DNA of 11,492 nt from Nitriliruptoraceae bacterium (lineage in GTDB: Bacteria; Actinomycetota; Nitriliruptoria; Nitriliruptorales; Nitriliruptoraceae). The position numbers and the translations under genes are program-made. Below the pieces are notes generated by a model. The model had not been told where the DNA came from and ran no database searches. It saw only the letters and a list, made by a program, of their open reading frames with translations. Position 1 is the first letter of the stretch. Each line of letters opens with the position of its first letter. Where the stretch lies: contig SKTG01000312.1 of assembly GCA_007118045.1 (NCBI GenBank), positions 1 to 11,492 of the forward strand. Reading direction: 5' to 3'. Shown here piece after piece: positions 1 to 6,850 of this stretch.

Positions 1-347
1 CCGACCGGTGGGTACTTGACGTGGTCGACCAGCTCGCGCGCCTGCTCGGCGGTCTCGACCATCGGGACCATCAGCCCGAGGGCACCGACGTCGAGCGGGC
101 GGGACAGCAGGTGGTAGAGCTTGCCGGGGACCCGGACCAGGGGCACCACGTCGGTGGCGCGAGCCGTCGCCATGAGCATCGCGATCGTCTCGTCGTTCCA
201 GCCCGTGTGCTCCATGTCGAAGACCGCGAACTCGGCCCCGGTCGCGGCCACGATCCGCGCGATGCCGGGCGTCCGGAACTCGAAGACCATGGTGCCGAGG
301 GAGACGCCGCCCTCGCCCAGCCGCCGCTTCATCGGGTTCGGTCTCAT
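1..347 (-). CDS. HpcH/HpaI-family class II aldolase, N-terminal part (cut by window edge)
   Basis: This is the first 115 codons of a metal-dependent pyruvate aldolase of the HpcH/HpaI family, which reversibly cleaves 2-keto-3-deoxy acids (2-keto-3-deoxy-rhamnonate, -glucarate or related) to pyruvate and an aldehyde. Visible family marks are GVSLGTM at residues 14-20, the FDMEH strand at 43-47 with H47, the VPLVRVPG strand with R72, and GALGLMVPMVET at 88-99. H47 and R72 fall where the catalytic His and Arg of E. coli HpaI (about 45 and 70) lie. The fragment runs off the window in the conserved KYPP segment; full-length members have about 250-270 residues, so more than half is missing. ATG 347 is preferred over the in-frame ATG at 332 because GGAGGG (357-352) sits 4 bases upstream and the ATG forms an ATGA overlap with the preceding gene. 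It is the last visible gene of the minus-strand operon. The family is secure; the substrate is not known. Confidence 0.9.
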   Translation of the reverse strand, partial: MRPNPMKRRLGEGGVSLGTMVFEFRTPGIARIVAATGAEFAVFDMEHTGWNDETIAMLMATARATDVVPLVRVPGKLYHLLSRPLDVGALGLMVPMVETAEQARELVDHVKYPPV

Positions 348-1393
348 CGGTCCCTCCGGTCCGCGTGGTGACGTAGTCGGGCGACGAGCCGCGGGTGCTC
401 CGCCGCCTCCGGGTTCACGAGGTGCTGCGGGATGCGCCCGGCGGCCACCTCGAGGATCGACCGGCATGCGCTGCTGCCGTTGCCCCAGGCCAGCTCATCG
501 GTCCACCCGAGGGCGTGCGGGGTGACGATCACCTCGTCCATCGTGAGCAACTCGTTGGACGGGTCGATCGGCTCCTGCTCGAAGACGTCGAGCGCCGCGC
601 CGGCGATGACGCCCTCGCGCAGCGCGTGGACGAGGGCGCGCTCGTCGACGATGGGGCCGCGGGAGAGGTTGAGCAGGAGGCTGCCCGGCCCCATCGTCGC
701 GAGCCGGGTCGCGTCCAGCAGGTGGCGGGTCTCCTCGGTGAGGGCGCAGTGGACGCTGACGACGTCCGACCGAGTCAGCAGCTCGTCCAGCGCGACCAGC
801 TCGGCACCGGCGAGCTCCGCCTGCTCCTCGGTGGTGTAGGGGTCGTACGCCAGCGTGTCCATCTCGAGCGGCGCGACGAGACGGAGGAACTCCCGAGCGA
901 TGTTGCCCAGCCCGATCACGCCGAGGGTGCGGCCGGTGAGGCCCGTCCCCATCCAGTCCAGGCGGTCGTGCCAGCGTCCCGCGCGGGTCAACCCGTCCTT
1001 GACCACGAGCCGGTGGCTCAGCGCGAGCATCGCCGTGAGCGTCGCCACCGCCATGGGCCGTCGCACGCCGTCGGGGGAGATCGTCAGCAACACGCCGTGC
1101 TCGGTACAGGCCGGGACGTCGACGGTGTCGTAGCCCACCCCGAAGCGGGCCACCAGCGTCAGCCGGTCGTTGCCCGCGAGGGTGGCGGGCGTGACACGGG
1201 GGCCGAGCACGAACAGCGCGTCGAACCCGGCCACGTCCGTCGGGCGGAGCTCGGTGACGTCCTCGGACAGGAAGCTCCACGTGACGCGGGGCACCTCCTC
1301 GAGCAGGCCGAGTCCGATGTCACCGAACCCGAGCCGACCGTCCGGGGTGAGGAAGTCCCGGGTCACGCCGACGCGGAACTCGGCTCCGGTCAC
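344..1393 (-). CDS. D-isomer-specific 2-hydroxyacid dehydrogenase, NAD-dependent (operon gene 3)
   Basis: A 349-residue cytosolic oxidoreductase of the D-2-hydroxyacid dehydrogenase family, interconverting 2-oxo acids and D-2-hydroxy acids with NAD(P)H. The Rossmann fold carries GLGNIA at 161-166, where the usual last Gly is Ala, followed by the cofactor-selecting acidic residue D184 in AYDPY, which suggests NAD. The catalytic triad is present: R245 (LSRGP), E274 (EQEP) and H293 (TPHALGW). The start is GTG 1393, inside the stop codon of the preceding gene (GTGA overlap); the reading frame stays open upstream, but that stretch is antisense-like arginine-rich sequence over the next gene. Only a weak GGTGGG lies upstream, so translation is probably coupled. 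It is clearly different from the dehydrogenase encoded just before it, so this is not a recent duplication. Possible substrates include glyoxylate, hydroxypyruvate or a longer sugar-derived oxoacid; sequence does not decide. Confidence 0.9.
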   Translation of the reverse strand: MTGAEFRVGVTRDFLTPDGRLGFGDIGLGLLEEVPRVTWSFLSEDVTELRPTDVAGFDALFVLGPRVTPATLAGNDRLTLVARFGVGYDTVDVPACTEHGVLLTISPDGVRRPMAVATLTAMLALSHRLVVKDGLTRAGRWHDRLDWMGTGLTGRTLGVIGLGNIAREFLRLVAPLEMDTLAYDPYTTEEQAELAGAELVALDELLTRSDVVSVHCALTEETRHLLDATRLATMGPGSLLLNLSRGPIVDERALVHALREGVIAGAALDVFEQEPIDPSNELLTMDEVIVTPHALGWTDELAWGNGSSACRSILEVAAGRIPQHLVNPEAAEHPRLVARLRHHADRRDR

Positions 1394-2361
1394 GCGGTCG
1401 GGCCCACCACGTAGCGGCGGGGTGTCCCGTCCCGCCACCACCGCACGATGTTGTCCGCTGCGGCGCGGCGCAGATCGACCAGGGCCGGGTCGGAGAACCA
1501 CGCGGCGTGCGGGCTGAGGGTGACGGCGTCGTGGCCCAGCAACGGGTGGTCGGCTGGTGGAGGCTCCGGCGCCAGCACGTCGAGGCCGGCGCCCGCCAGC
1601 CGACCGGATTCGAGCGCACGGCGCAGGGCCTCGGGGTCGACCAGACCACCGCGTGCGGTGTTGACCAGGTAGCTCGCGGGCGGCATGCGGTCGAGCAGCG
1701 CCGCGCCGACGAGCTCCTGCGTCTCCGGACCGAGGGGCAGGTGGAGCGAGACGGCGTTGCTGGCCGCGAACAGCTCCTCGAGCCCGAGCCTGTCGACCGT
1801 CGCCGGCCACCCGCTCTCGCTCGCGTAGGGGTCGTAGGCCACGACCCGACCGAACCAGTGCCCGACGCCCTCCGCGACGGCGCGACCGATCCGCCCGAAG
1901 CCGACGAGCCCCAGCGTGAGCTCGCTCAGCCGGGGGACCGACCCGGCCACCTTGAAGTCCCATGTTCCGCCGCGGATCGCGTGATCGTGGTGCGGCAGGT
2001 GACGGATGACGCCGAGCAGCATGGCGCTCGCGTGGGCGGCCACCTCCTCCGTGCCGGTGTCGGGCACGTTGGCGACCCACACGCGGTGCGTCTCGGCCGC
2101 CGGCAGGTCGACGCTGTCCACGCCCGCGCCGTAACGGCTCACGATCCGCAGCTCGGGCAGCGCGGCCAGCACGCTCTCGTCGATGGTCGCGTACTGGACG
2201 AGCACGCCCACGGCGCCGCGGGCCGAGTCGACGACCTCCTCCGGCGAACGGCCCTGCGCACGCACGACCTCGAAGCCCGCCGGTTCGAGGATGGCCCGCT
2301 CGTGGTCGAGATCGAGCCACTCGGGATCGGTGGCCACGATCAGGGGCCGTGCAGCGCTCAT
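1390..2361 (-). CDS. CtBP-like D-2-hydroxyacid dehydrogenase, NAD-dependent (operon gene 2)
   Basis: A 323-residue D-2-hydroxyacid dehydrogenase resembling the C-terminal-binding-protein-like branch of the family. It has the split substrate domain (about 1-105 and 290-323) around a Rossmann domain with GFGRIG at 154-159 and D177 in AYDPY for NAD binding. The Arg-Glu-His triad is intact: R237 in NTARGG, E266 in PEPP and H285 in SPHAAW. The C-terminal VRWW-x4-PRRYVV segment is typical of bacterial members. ATG 2361 was chosen because it overlaps the preceding stop as ATGA and the protein then opens on the expected first strand (PLIVATDPEW). An in-frame ATG at 2448 would overlap the NIPSNAP gene by about 90 bases and add a charged, low-complexity leader. 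No Shine-Dalgarno is visible, which fits coupled translation. Substrate unknown; it probably acts on an oxoacid made in the same pathway. Confidence 0.9.
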   Translation of the reverse strand: MSAARPLIVATDPEWLDLDHERAILEPAGFEVVRAQGRSPEEVVDSARGAVGVLVQYATIDESVLAALPELRIVSRYGAGVDSVDLPAAETHRVWVANVPDTGTEEVAAHASAMLLGVIRHLPHHDHAIRGGTWDFKVAGSVPRLSELTLGLVGFGRIGRAVAEGVGHWFGRVVAYDPYASESGWPATVDRLGLEELFAASNAVSLHLPLGPETQELVGAALLDRMPPASYLVNTARGGLVDPEALRRALESGRLAGAGLDVLAPEPPPADHPLLGHDAVTLSPHAAWFSDPALVDLRRAAADNIVRWWRDGTPRRYVVGPTA

Positions 2362-2672
2362 CGGATCGGGGAGAAGTTCGCGCCTCGCAGGATCGCGTTC
2401 TCCATCGTCATGATCATCGGCAGGATCTTCGCGAGGTAGTCCTGCCACTCGGGGAGCGCCATCAGCTCGGCACGGCGACGATCGCGCTCGGCGTGGTCCT
2501 CGTACCCCCAGAGGTGCATGACCTCGTTCTGGGTGCCGATCTCCGTGGCGAAGTAGCCGATCAGGTTGCCCAGGACGGGTTCCTGGATCGCGAGCCCCTC
2601 CTCCTCGTAGAGCCGGAGGTACTCGGGCACGCGGCCGGGGTACAGGACGTAGGTTCGCTTCTCGATGATCAT
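2358..2672 (-). CDS. NIPSNAP-family protein (dimeric alpha+beta barrel), operon gene 1
   Basis: A 104-residue protein with the NIPSNAP layout: an initial MIIEKRTYVLYPGRVPEYL strand-helix, then a strand around residues 36-41 (LIGYF), a VMHLWGYED strand near 52-60, an arginine-rich helix (AERDRRRAEL), and a C-terminal helix plus strand ending NFSPIR. NIPSNAP proteins have a ferredoxin-like dimeric fold. Bacterial members have no settled biochemical role, though some such barrels are small-molecule isomerases or monooxygenases. The start at ATG 2672 is preferred to ATG 2702 because the family begins at the MIIEKRTY strand and because a TAGGGT box lies 7 bases upstream, which suggests a leaderless message beginning at this codon. 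It heads the operon and overlaps the next gene by ATGA. Its role in the pathway is unknown; binding or isomerising an acid-sugar intermediate is only a guess. Confidence 0.87.
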   Translation of the reverse strand: MIIEKRTYVLYPGRVPEYLRLYEEEGLAIQEPVLGNLIGYFATEIGTQNEVMHLWGYEDHAERDRRRAELMALPEWQDYLAKILPMIMTMENAILRGANFSPIR

Positions 2673-2679
2673 GGCGAGC

Positions 2680-2710
2680 ACCCTAGTCACCCCCTCCCGC
2701 ACACGGGCAA
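2680..2710 (-). promoter_or_regulatory. Candidate leaderless promoter for the NIPSNAP-dehydrogenase-aldolase operon
   Basis: Reading the minus strand, TAGGGT occupies 2685-2680 and TTGCCC occupies 2710-2705, separated by 19 bases. The -10 box ends 7 bases before ATG 2672, so transcription would begin at or next to the start codon and leave no room for a Shine-Dalgarno. Leaderless mRNAs are common in actinobacteria. The -35 match and its spacing are only fair; the -10 position is the main evidence. Confidence 0.5.
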
Positions 2711-2714
2711 GCGG

Positions 2715-2747
2715 TACGGTGGCCGACGCAACGGGACCGTGAGGAGA
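2715..2747 (+). promoter_or_regulatory. Candidate -10 box (TACGGT) and ribosome binding site for the FAD-linked oxidase gene
   Basis: TACGGT at 2715-2720 fits an actinobacterial TAnnnT -10 box, and GAGGAGA at 2741-2747 lies 11 bases before ATG 2759. No convincing -35 hexamer is seen; the place where it would fall (about 2692-2697) lies inside the spacer of the divergent minus-strand promoter, so the two promoters would be physically interlocked. A small inverted repeat, CCCG-CACA-CGGG (2696-2707), lies between them and could be a regulator site, but it is short. Confidence 0.4.
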
Positions 2748-2758
2748 GCGCCATCGAC

Positions 2759-4189
2759 ATGGACACCGTCGGCACGTCCCTGGACGCCTCGCTGCTCGAG
2801 GGCTTGCGGGAGTTGCTGGGGGACCGGCTCTCCGTGAACGAGACCGAGCGCGTCAACCACGGGATGGACGAGTCGTCCTTCCCGCCGGCCGCCCCGGACG
2901 CGGTGGCCTTCCTCGGGTCGACCGCGGAGGCGAGCGAGCTCGTGCGCCTGTGCGCCGAGCACGACACCCCGGTGATCCCGTTCGGTGCGGGTACCTCGCT
3001 CGAGGGCCACGTGCTGGCGACGCGTGGTGGTGTGGCCGTCGTGATGACCGGGATGGACCGGATCCTCGAGGTGAACGTCGAGGACCTCGACGCGACGGTG
3101 CAGGCGGGGGTGACGCGCAAGCAACTGAACGACGGCCTGCGGGATCACGGTCTGTTCTTCCCGGTCGATCCGGGCGCGGACGCCTCGATCGGGGGGATGG
3201 CCTCCACGCGCGCGTCGGGCACCACGGCGGTCCGCTACGGGACGATGCGCGACAACGTCCTCGCGCTGACCGTCGTGCTCGCGGACGGCCGGATCATCCG
3301 CACCGGGACACGAGCGCGCAAGTCCTCGGCGGGGTACGACCTGACCCGGCTGTTCGTCGGCTCGGAGGGCACGCTCGGCCTCATCACGGAGGTCACGGTC
3401 CGGCTGCAGGGCGTTCCGCCGGCGATCTCCTCGGCCATCTGTCGTTTCCCGACGATCGATCAGGCGGTCGACACCGTCATCTCGACCATCCAGTTCGGCA
3501 TCCCGATCGCCCGGGTGGAGCTGCTCGACGAGCCCGCCCTCGAGGCCGTGAACGCGTTCTCCGGGCTCGACTGCGCCCTGGAGCCCACGCTGTTCCTCGA
3601 GTTCCACGGTTCCGACGCCGGAGTGGTCGAGCAGGCCCAGGAGGTCCAGGAGCTCGCCCGCAACTCCGGCGGGACCGACTTCGAGTGGGCGACCAGGACC
3701 GAGGAACGCAACCGCCTGTGGCAGGCACGCCACGACGCCTACTGGGCCGCGCTCGCGAGCCGGCCGGGTTGTCGCTCGATCACGACCGACGTGTGCGTGC
3801 CCATCTCCCGCCTCGGTGAGTGCATCGGCGAGACCAAGGCCGACATCGCCGAGGGCACGCTCAACGCGCCACTCGTGGGGCACGTCGGGGACGGCAACTT
3901 CCACCTGACGATCCTCGTCGAGCCCGGCAACGAGGAGGAGCTGCGCGAGGCCTCCGAGCTGAACGGCCGGCTCATCCGGCGTGCCCTGTCGATGGGCGGG
4001 ACCTGCACGGGCGAGCACGGGGTCGGCTACGGCAAGATGGGCTACCTGGTCGAGGAGCACGGTGAGGCGATCGACACGATGCGCACGATCAAGGTGGCGC
4101 TCGATCCGAACGGCATCATGAACCCCGGCAAGGTCATCGACGTGGGCGAGGCCGCGCGGGACCCCGCTGCGACCGGGTCCTCTCGTTGA
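2759..4189 (+). CDS. FAD-linked D-lactate dehydrogenase / glycolate oxidase GlcD-like subunit
   Basis: A 476-residue flavoprotein of the vanillyl-alcohol-oxidase fold, oxidising D-2-hydroxyacids (D-lactate, glycolate or relatives) to 2-oxoacids and passing electrons to a quinone, cytochrome or electron-transfer flavoprotein. The N-terminal FAD-binding domain contains PFGAGTSLEGH at 74-84, VDPGADASIGGM at 136-147 and ASGTTAVRYGTMRDN at 152-166. The C-terminal FAD-oxidase domain contains GHVGDGNFH at 374-382, GEHGVGYGK at 418-426 and the terminal DPNGIMNPGK at 449-458. The run from FPVDPGADAS to YGTMRDNV is very close to animal and bacterial D-lactate dehydrogenase (LDHD/Dld). Length is normal for a stand-alone enzyme; no glcE or glcF partner follows. 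No signal peptide is seen. It is transcribed divergently from two NAD-linked D-hydroxyacid dehydrogenases and lies 22 bases before an acid-sugar enolase-superfamily gene. It is likely to oxidise a hydroxyacid released by the pathway. The exact substrate is not determined. Confidence 0.9.
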   Translation: MDTVGTSLDASLLEGLRELLGDRLSVNETERVNHGMDESSFPPAAPDAVAFLGSTAEASELVRLCAEHDTPVIPFGAGTSLEGHVLATRGGVAVVMTGMDRILEVNVEDLDATVQAGVTRKQLNDGLRDHGLFFPVDPGADASIGGMASTRASGTTAVRYGTMRDNVLALTVVLADGRIIRTGTRARKSSAGYDLTRLFVGSEGTLGLITEVTVRLQGVPPAISSAICRFPTIDQAVDTVISTIQFGIPIARVELLDEPALEAVNAFSGLDCALEPTLFLEFHGSDAGVVEQAQEVQELARNSGGTDFEWATRTEERNRLWQARHDAYWAALASRPGCRSITTDVCVPISRLGECIGETKADIAEGTLNAPLVGHVGDGNFHLTILVEPGNEEELREASELNGRLIRRALSMGGTCTGEHGVGYGKMGYLVEEHGEAIDTMRTIKVALDPNGIMNPGKVIDVGEAARDPAATGSSR

Positions 4190-4211
4190 CCGACCGGCCG
4201 GAGCCCTCCAG

Positions 4212-5429
4212 GTGAAGCTCGTCCAGCTCGACACGCTGCGCTTCGCTGCGCATCCCAACCTGCTCGTGCTCCGCCTGCACACCGACGAGGGCGTGATCGG
4301 CCTCGGTGAGACGTTCTTCGGTGCGCGGTCCGTCGAGGCGTACCTGCACGAGTCCGCAGCCGCGACCCTGCTCGGGCGGGACCCGACGGCGATCCGGGCC
4401 CTGGAGCGCGAGCTCGCGGACTACTACGTCGGCTACCTCGGCACGGGAGCGGAGACGCGGGGCAACTCGGCGGTGAACCTCGCCCTGTGGGACATCGTCG
4501 GCCGCAGCCTCGACCGCCCGGTCCACGAGCTGCTGGGGGGACCGGTCCGTGACGATCTCCACGTCTACAACACGTGCGCCGGCTACGGCTACGTGCAGCA
4601 CGAACCGAGCGTCTCGAGCAGCAACTGGGCCCTCCCCGAGGACCGGGTCACCGGCCCCTACGAGGACCTGGAGGGCTTCCTGCACCGTCCCGAGGAGCTC
4701 GCGCGGAGCCTGCGCGACGAGCGGGTGTCCGGCATGAAGATCTGGCCGTTCGACGAGGCGGCCGAGCGCACGGGCGGGACCCACATCCCGGACGCGGACC
4801 TCGCCCAGGGCGTCGAGATCGTGGCGCGCATCCGCGAGGCCGTGGGTCACGACATCGACGTCATGGTCGAGCTGCACGGGTTGTGGTACCGGCCGGCCGC
4901 CGAGCGGATCGCCCGGGCGTTGGAGCCCTACGAGCCGTACTGGATCGAGGATCCGCTGCGCGGTGACGACCTGGAGGCACTGGCCGCGCTGACGGCCTCC
5001 ACGCCGATCCCCATCGCCATGGGCGAGACGCTCGCGGGACGCCCCGCCTACCGGCGCTTGCTGGACCTTCGCGCGGTCGACATCGCCATCGTGGACCCGG
5101 TGTGGACGGGCGGGCTCAGCGAGGCCGTCCGCGTCGCGGACCTCGCCGAGACGGCGAAGACCCCGGTGGCGACCCACGACTGCACGGGACCGATCGCCTT
5201 CGCGGCCTGCGTGCACTTCTCGATGAGCCAGCCCGGGGCTCTGATCCAGGAGACCGTCCGCGCGTTCCACTCCTCGTGGTACGCCGACCTCGCCACGAAC
5301 CTGCCGCCGATCGTGGCCGGACGGGTCAGCGCACCACCGGGGCCCGGGCTCGGTGTCGAGCTCCAGCCCGACCTCGACGAGCGGCCCGGCGTCACCGTGA
5401 CCACCTCGACGGTGCGCGACCGTTCCTGA
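4212..5429 (+). CDS. Mandelate racemase/muconate lactonizing-family protein, uncharacterised subgroup (probable sugar-acid dehydratase)
   Basis: A 405-residue enolase-superfamily enzyme. The N-terminal capping domain (about 1-125) contains GLGETFFGA at 30-38 and ALWDIVGRSL at 91-100; the barrel follows. Metal ligands are E220 (MVELHG), E246 (WIEDP) and E272 (MGET). The second-strand base is K176 in GMKIWPFD, so the motif is K-x-W rather than the K-x-K of classical mandelate racemase relatives. H322 in THDCTGP, with an upstream Asp (D295 or D290), would be the opposite-face base. Such enzymes abstract the proton alpha to a carboxylate and usually dehydrate acid sugars to 2-keto-3-deoxy acids. 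The GTG start at 4212 follows GGAG (4200-4203) by 8 bases. The gene lies 22 bases after the FAD-linked oxidase, so the two are probably one transcript. I do not recognise a characterised member with this exact active site, so the substrate is open. Confidence 0.87.
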   Translation: MKLVQLDTLRFAAHPNLLVLRLHTDEGVIGLGETFFGARSVEAYLHESAAATLLGRDPTAIRALERELADYYVGYLGTGAETRGNSAVNLALWDIVGRSLDRPVHELLGGPVRDDLHVYNTCAGYGYVQHEPSVSSSNWALPEDRVTGPYEDLEGFLHRPEELARSLRDERVSGMKIWPFDEAAERTGGTHIPDADLAQGVEIVARIREAVGHDIDVMVELHGLWYRPAAERIARALEPYEPYWIEDPLRGDDLEALAALTASTPIPIAMGETLAGRPAYRRLLDLRAVDIAIVDPVWTGGLSEAVRVADLAETAKTPVATHDCTGPIAFAACVHFSMSQPGALIQETVRAFHSSWYADLATNLPPIVAGRVSAPPGPGLGVELQPDLDERPGVTVTTSTVRDRS

Positions 5430-5431
5430 AG

Positions 5432-5448
5432 CGACCCGGTGTGGGTCG
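5432..5448. terminator. Hairpin between convergent genes, possible bidirectional terminator
   Basis: CGACCC (5432-5437), a 5-base loop GGTGT and GGGTCG (5443-5448) form a perfect 6-bp GC-rich stem. It fills almost the whole 20-bp gap between the stops of the enolase-superfamily gene (5429) and the kinase (5450). There is no T-tract on either side, so it is not a classical intrinsic terminator, although such short hairpins between convergent genes are common in actinobacteria. Confidence 0.5.
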
Positions 5449-5449
5449 G

Positions 5450-6745
5450 TCAGCTCGTCCCGAGGAGACCGTCCACGAGCGTGCGCAGCAGTTCGTCGCC
5501 ACCCACGTTGCCGGGGACCACGAGGTAGGGCACCTCGCCGTCACCCTCGCGCCGTGCGTGCCAGAGCGCGACACCGGGGACCACGGGGCCGACGGTGAGG
5601 GCCACCCGGCAGTCGAGGCCGACGCGAGCCGTGACCGCCGAGGTGATGCCACCCTTGGCGACGACCACCGAGGGGAACGGATCGACGGCGGCCACCACCC
5701 GGGCGAGGTTGTTGGCGATGCGCTCGCCGGAGATCAGGTCCCGGGTCCCGTCGGGACGCTCGCGCGGGGTGGTCACCACCGCGAGGCGACCCCGCGCGAG
5801 CAGCGAGCCCACCTCGCCGGCCAGCCGTTCGATCTCCGTGTCGGCCCGTCCCGGGTCGGCGAGCGCGAGCACGTCGGCCACGACGCCGGTGTCCGGGTAG
5901 GCGGCCTCCAGTGCGGCCAGCTGCCGGCTCGTCGTCGGCACGTACGAGCCACAGACCAGCAGCACGCCGTCCGGAGCGTCCGGCATCGGGGCCGGCGCCG
6001 TGCTGGCCGTCCCGGCCAACGCACCGGCGAAGGTGGGCGAACCCCGGACCACCACCTCCAGACCGTCGGCATGGGCGCGGCGGAGTCCCTCGGCGATCAG
6101 CTCGACGTCCTCCACCGTCTCCGCGTCCGGCGCGCAGGCCGCCGGGCCCTCAGCGCCTACCAGGTCGGTCAGCGCACGGTGCACCACGCCCGGGCCCCCG
6201 GACCGGAGCTCGTGCAGGGGCACGGTCCGCCCCTGGTCGGCCGGCAGCAGACCCCCCGACCGGTGCTGAGCCCAGCGCAGCAGGTGCGCGTCGTCGTAGG
6301 CGAACGAGGGGGCGCGGGCGTACTCGGTCTCGTGCAGGGGAGTGCGTGCGCCGTCACGCTCGATCAGGTGCACGCCGTCGATGGTGATGCGGCCGGCCGT
6401 CGGCAGGGCGGGCACGAGCAGCAGGGGTGGCCGGCGTCCCCCGTGGGCCGCCTCGCAGACCCCGAGGTACTCCTCGACCAGGTGGGCGCGCAACGTGCTG
6501 TCACCACGCAGCAGCACCTGCGCGCCGGGGTAGGCCGCCCGGGCCTCACCGACGGCGTCGGCGACCAGCTCGCGGGCCCGGTCGGGTTCGAGCGCCCGGG
6601 AGTTCGTCAGCAGGTGGATGCTGGCCGCGCCGTCGGCGCCGGCCGCCCGCAGGTCCTCGACGCTCCACTCGAGCAGGACCGGTACCTGCGTGACGGCTTG
6701 CGTCCCGGTCGGATCGTCGTCGAGCACGATCAGCGGTGTCTTCAT
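5450..6745 (-). CDS. Four-carbon acid-sugar kinase (DUF1537 / OtnK-DtnK family)
   Basis: A 431-residue kinase of the family that phosphorylates C4 sugar acids (D-threonate, L-threonate, 3-oxo- or 2-oxo-tetronate) at C4 using ATP. The N-terminal substrate domain (about 1-245) has DDDPTGTQ at 9-16, LLTNSRAL at 45-52, the LLRGDSTLRAH substrate loop at 78-88 and PALPTAGR at 112-119. The C-terminal nucleotide domain (about 260-428) has VCGSYVPTTSRQ at 264-275, AKGGITS at 363-369 and GNVGGDE at 412-418, the glycine-rich turns expected for ATP binding. Length is normal. The ATG at 6745 has AGGAGG (6756-6751) 5 bases upstream. It is a single gene, divergent from the SDR/FAH operon and convergent with the preceding enolase-superfamily gene. 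Older annotations call the family Hrp-dependent effectors, which is misleading. The usual partners (a PdxA2-like dehydrogenase, OtnC, OtnI) are not in the window, so its substrate cannot be fixed. Confidence 0.9.
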   Translation of the reverse strand: MKTPLIVLDDDPTGTQAVTQVPVLLEWSVEDLRAAGADGAASIHLLTNSRALEPDRARELVADAVGEARAAYPGAQVLLRGDSTLRAHLVEEYLGVCEAAHGGRRPPLLLVPALPTAGRITIDGVHLIERDGARTPLHETEYARAPSFAYDDAHLLRWAQHRSGGLLPADQGRTVPLHELRSGGPGVVHRALTDLVGAEGPAACAPDAETVEDVELIAEGLRRAHADGLEVVVRGSPTFAGALAGTASTAPAPMPDAPDGVLLVCGSYVPTTSRQLAALEAAYPDTGVVADVLALADPGRADTEIERLAGEVGSLLARGRLAVVTTPRERPDGTRDLISGERIANNLARVVAAVDPFPSVVVAKGGITSAVTARVGLDCRVALTVGPVVPGVALWHARREGDGEVPYLVVPGNVGGDELLRTLVDGLLGTS

Positions 6746-6750
6746 GGAGC

Positions 6751-6756
6751 CCTCCT
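6751..6756 (-). promoter_or_regulatory. Ribosome binding site AGGAGG of the kinase gene
   Basis: A perfect AGGAGG on the minus strand, 5 bases before ATG 6745. It fixes the start codon of the kinase. Confidence 0.75.
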
Positions 6757-6791
6757 CGCAGGGGTCCGGACCGGGGCCTGGTCCGTGCGCG

Positions 6792-6805
6792 CCGGATCGA
6801 TCCGG
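6792..6805. promoter_or_regulatory. 14-bp perfect palindrome in the divergent kinase/SDR region, candidate operator
   Basis: CCGGATCGATCCGG is an uninterrupted palindrome with a central CG, a symmetry often seen in LacI-type operators. It lies between the divergent kinase and SDR genes. A weak minus-strand -10 candidate, TAGGCT (6815-6810), would place the kinase transcription start inside the palindrome. A second smaller palindrome, GGTCCGGACC (6763-6772), lies nearer the kinase start. No regulator gene is visible to match it to, so operator function is inferred from position and symmetry only. Confidence 0.35.
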
Positions 6806-6850
6806 TCGGAGCCTAGGGAGGCGTCGTCCGAGCCGGCGTCCCCGGTCGGG

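Noticed and set aside
1394..2320. Upstream extension of the second hydroxyacid dehydrogenase to a much longer 658-residue protein
   Set aside because: The extra N-terminal part is an out-of-frame reading of the CtBP-like dehydrogenase gene on the same strand. The GTG at 1393 with a GTGA overlap gives a normal family-length protein.
2687..4282. A 531-codon open frame antisense to the FAD-linked oxidase gene
   Set aside because: It is Arg/Asp/His-rich without domains, and is the usual antisense shadow of a GC-rich gene. The opposite strand encodes an unmistakable flavoprotein over almost all of it.
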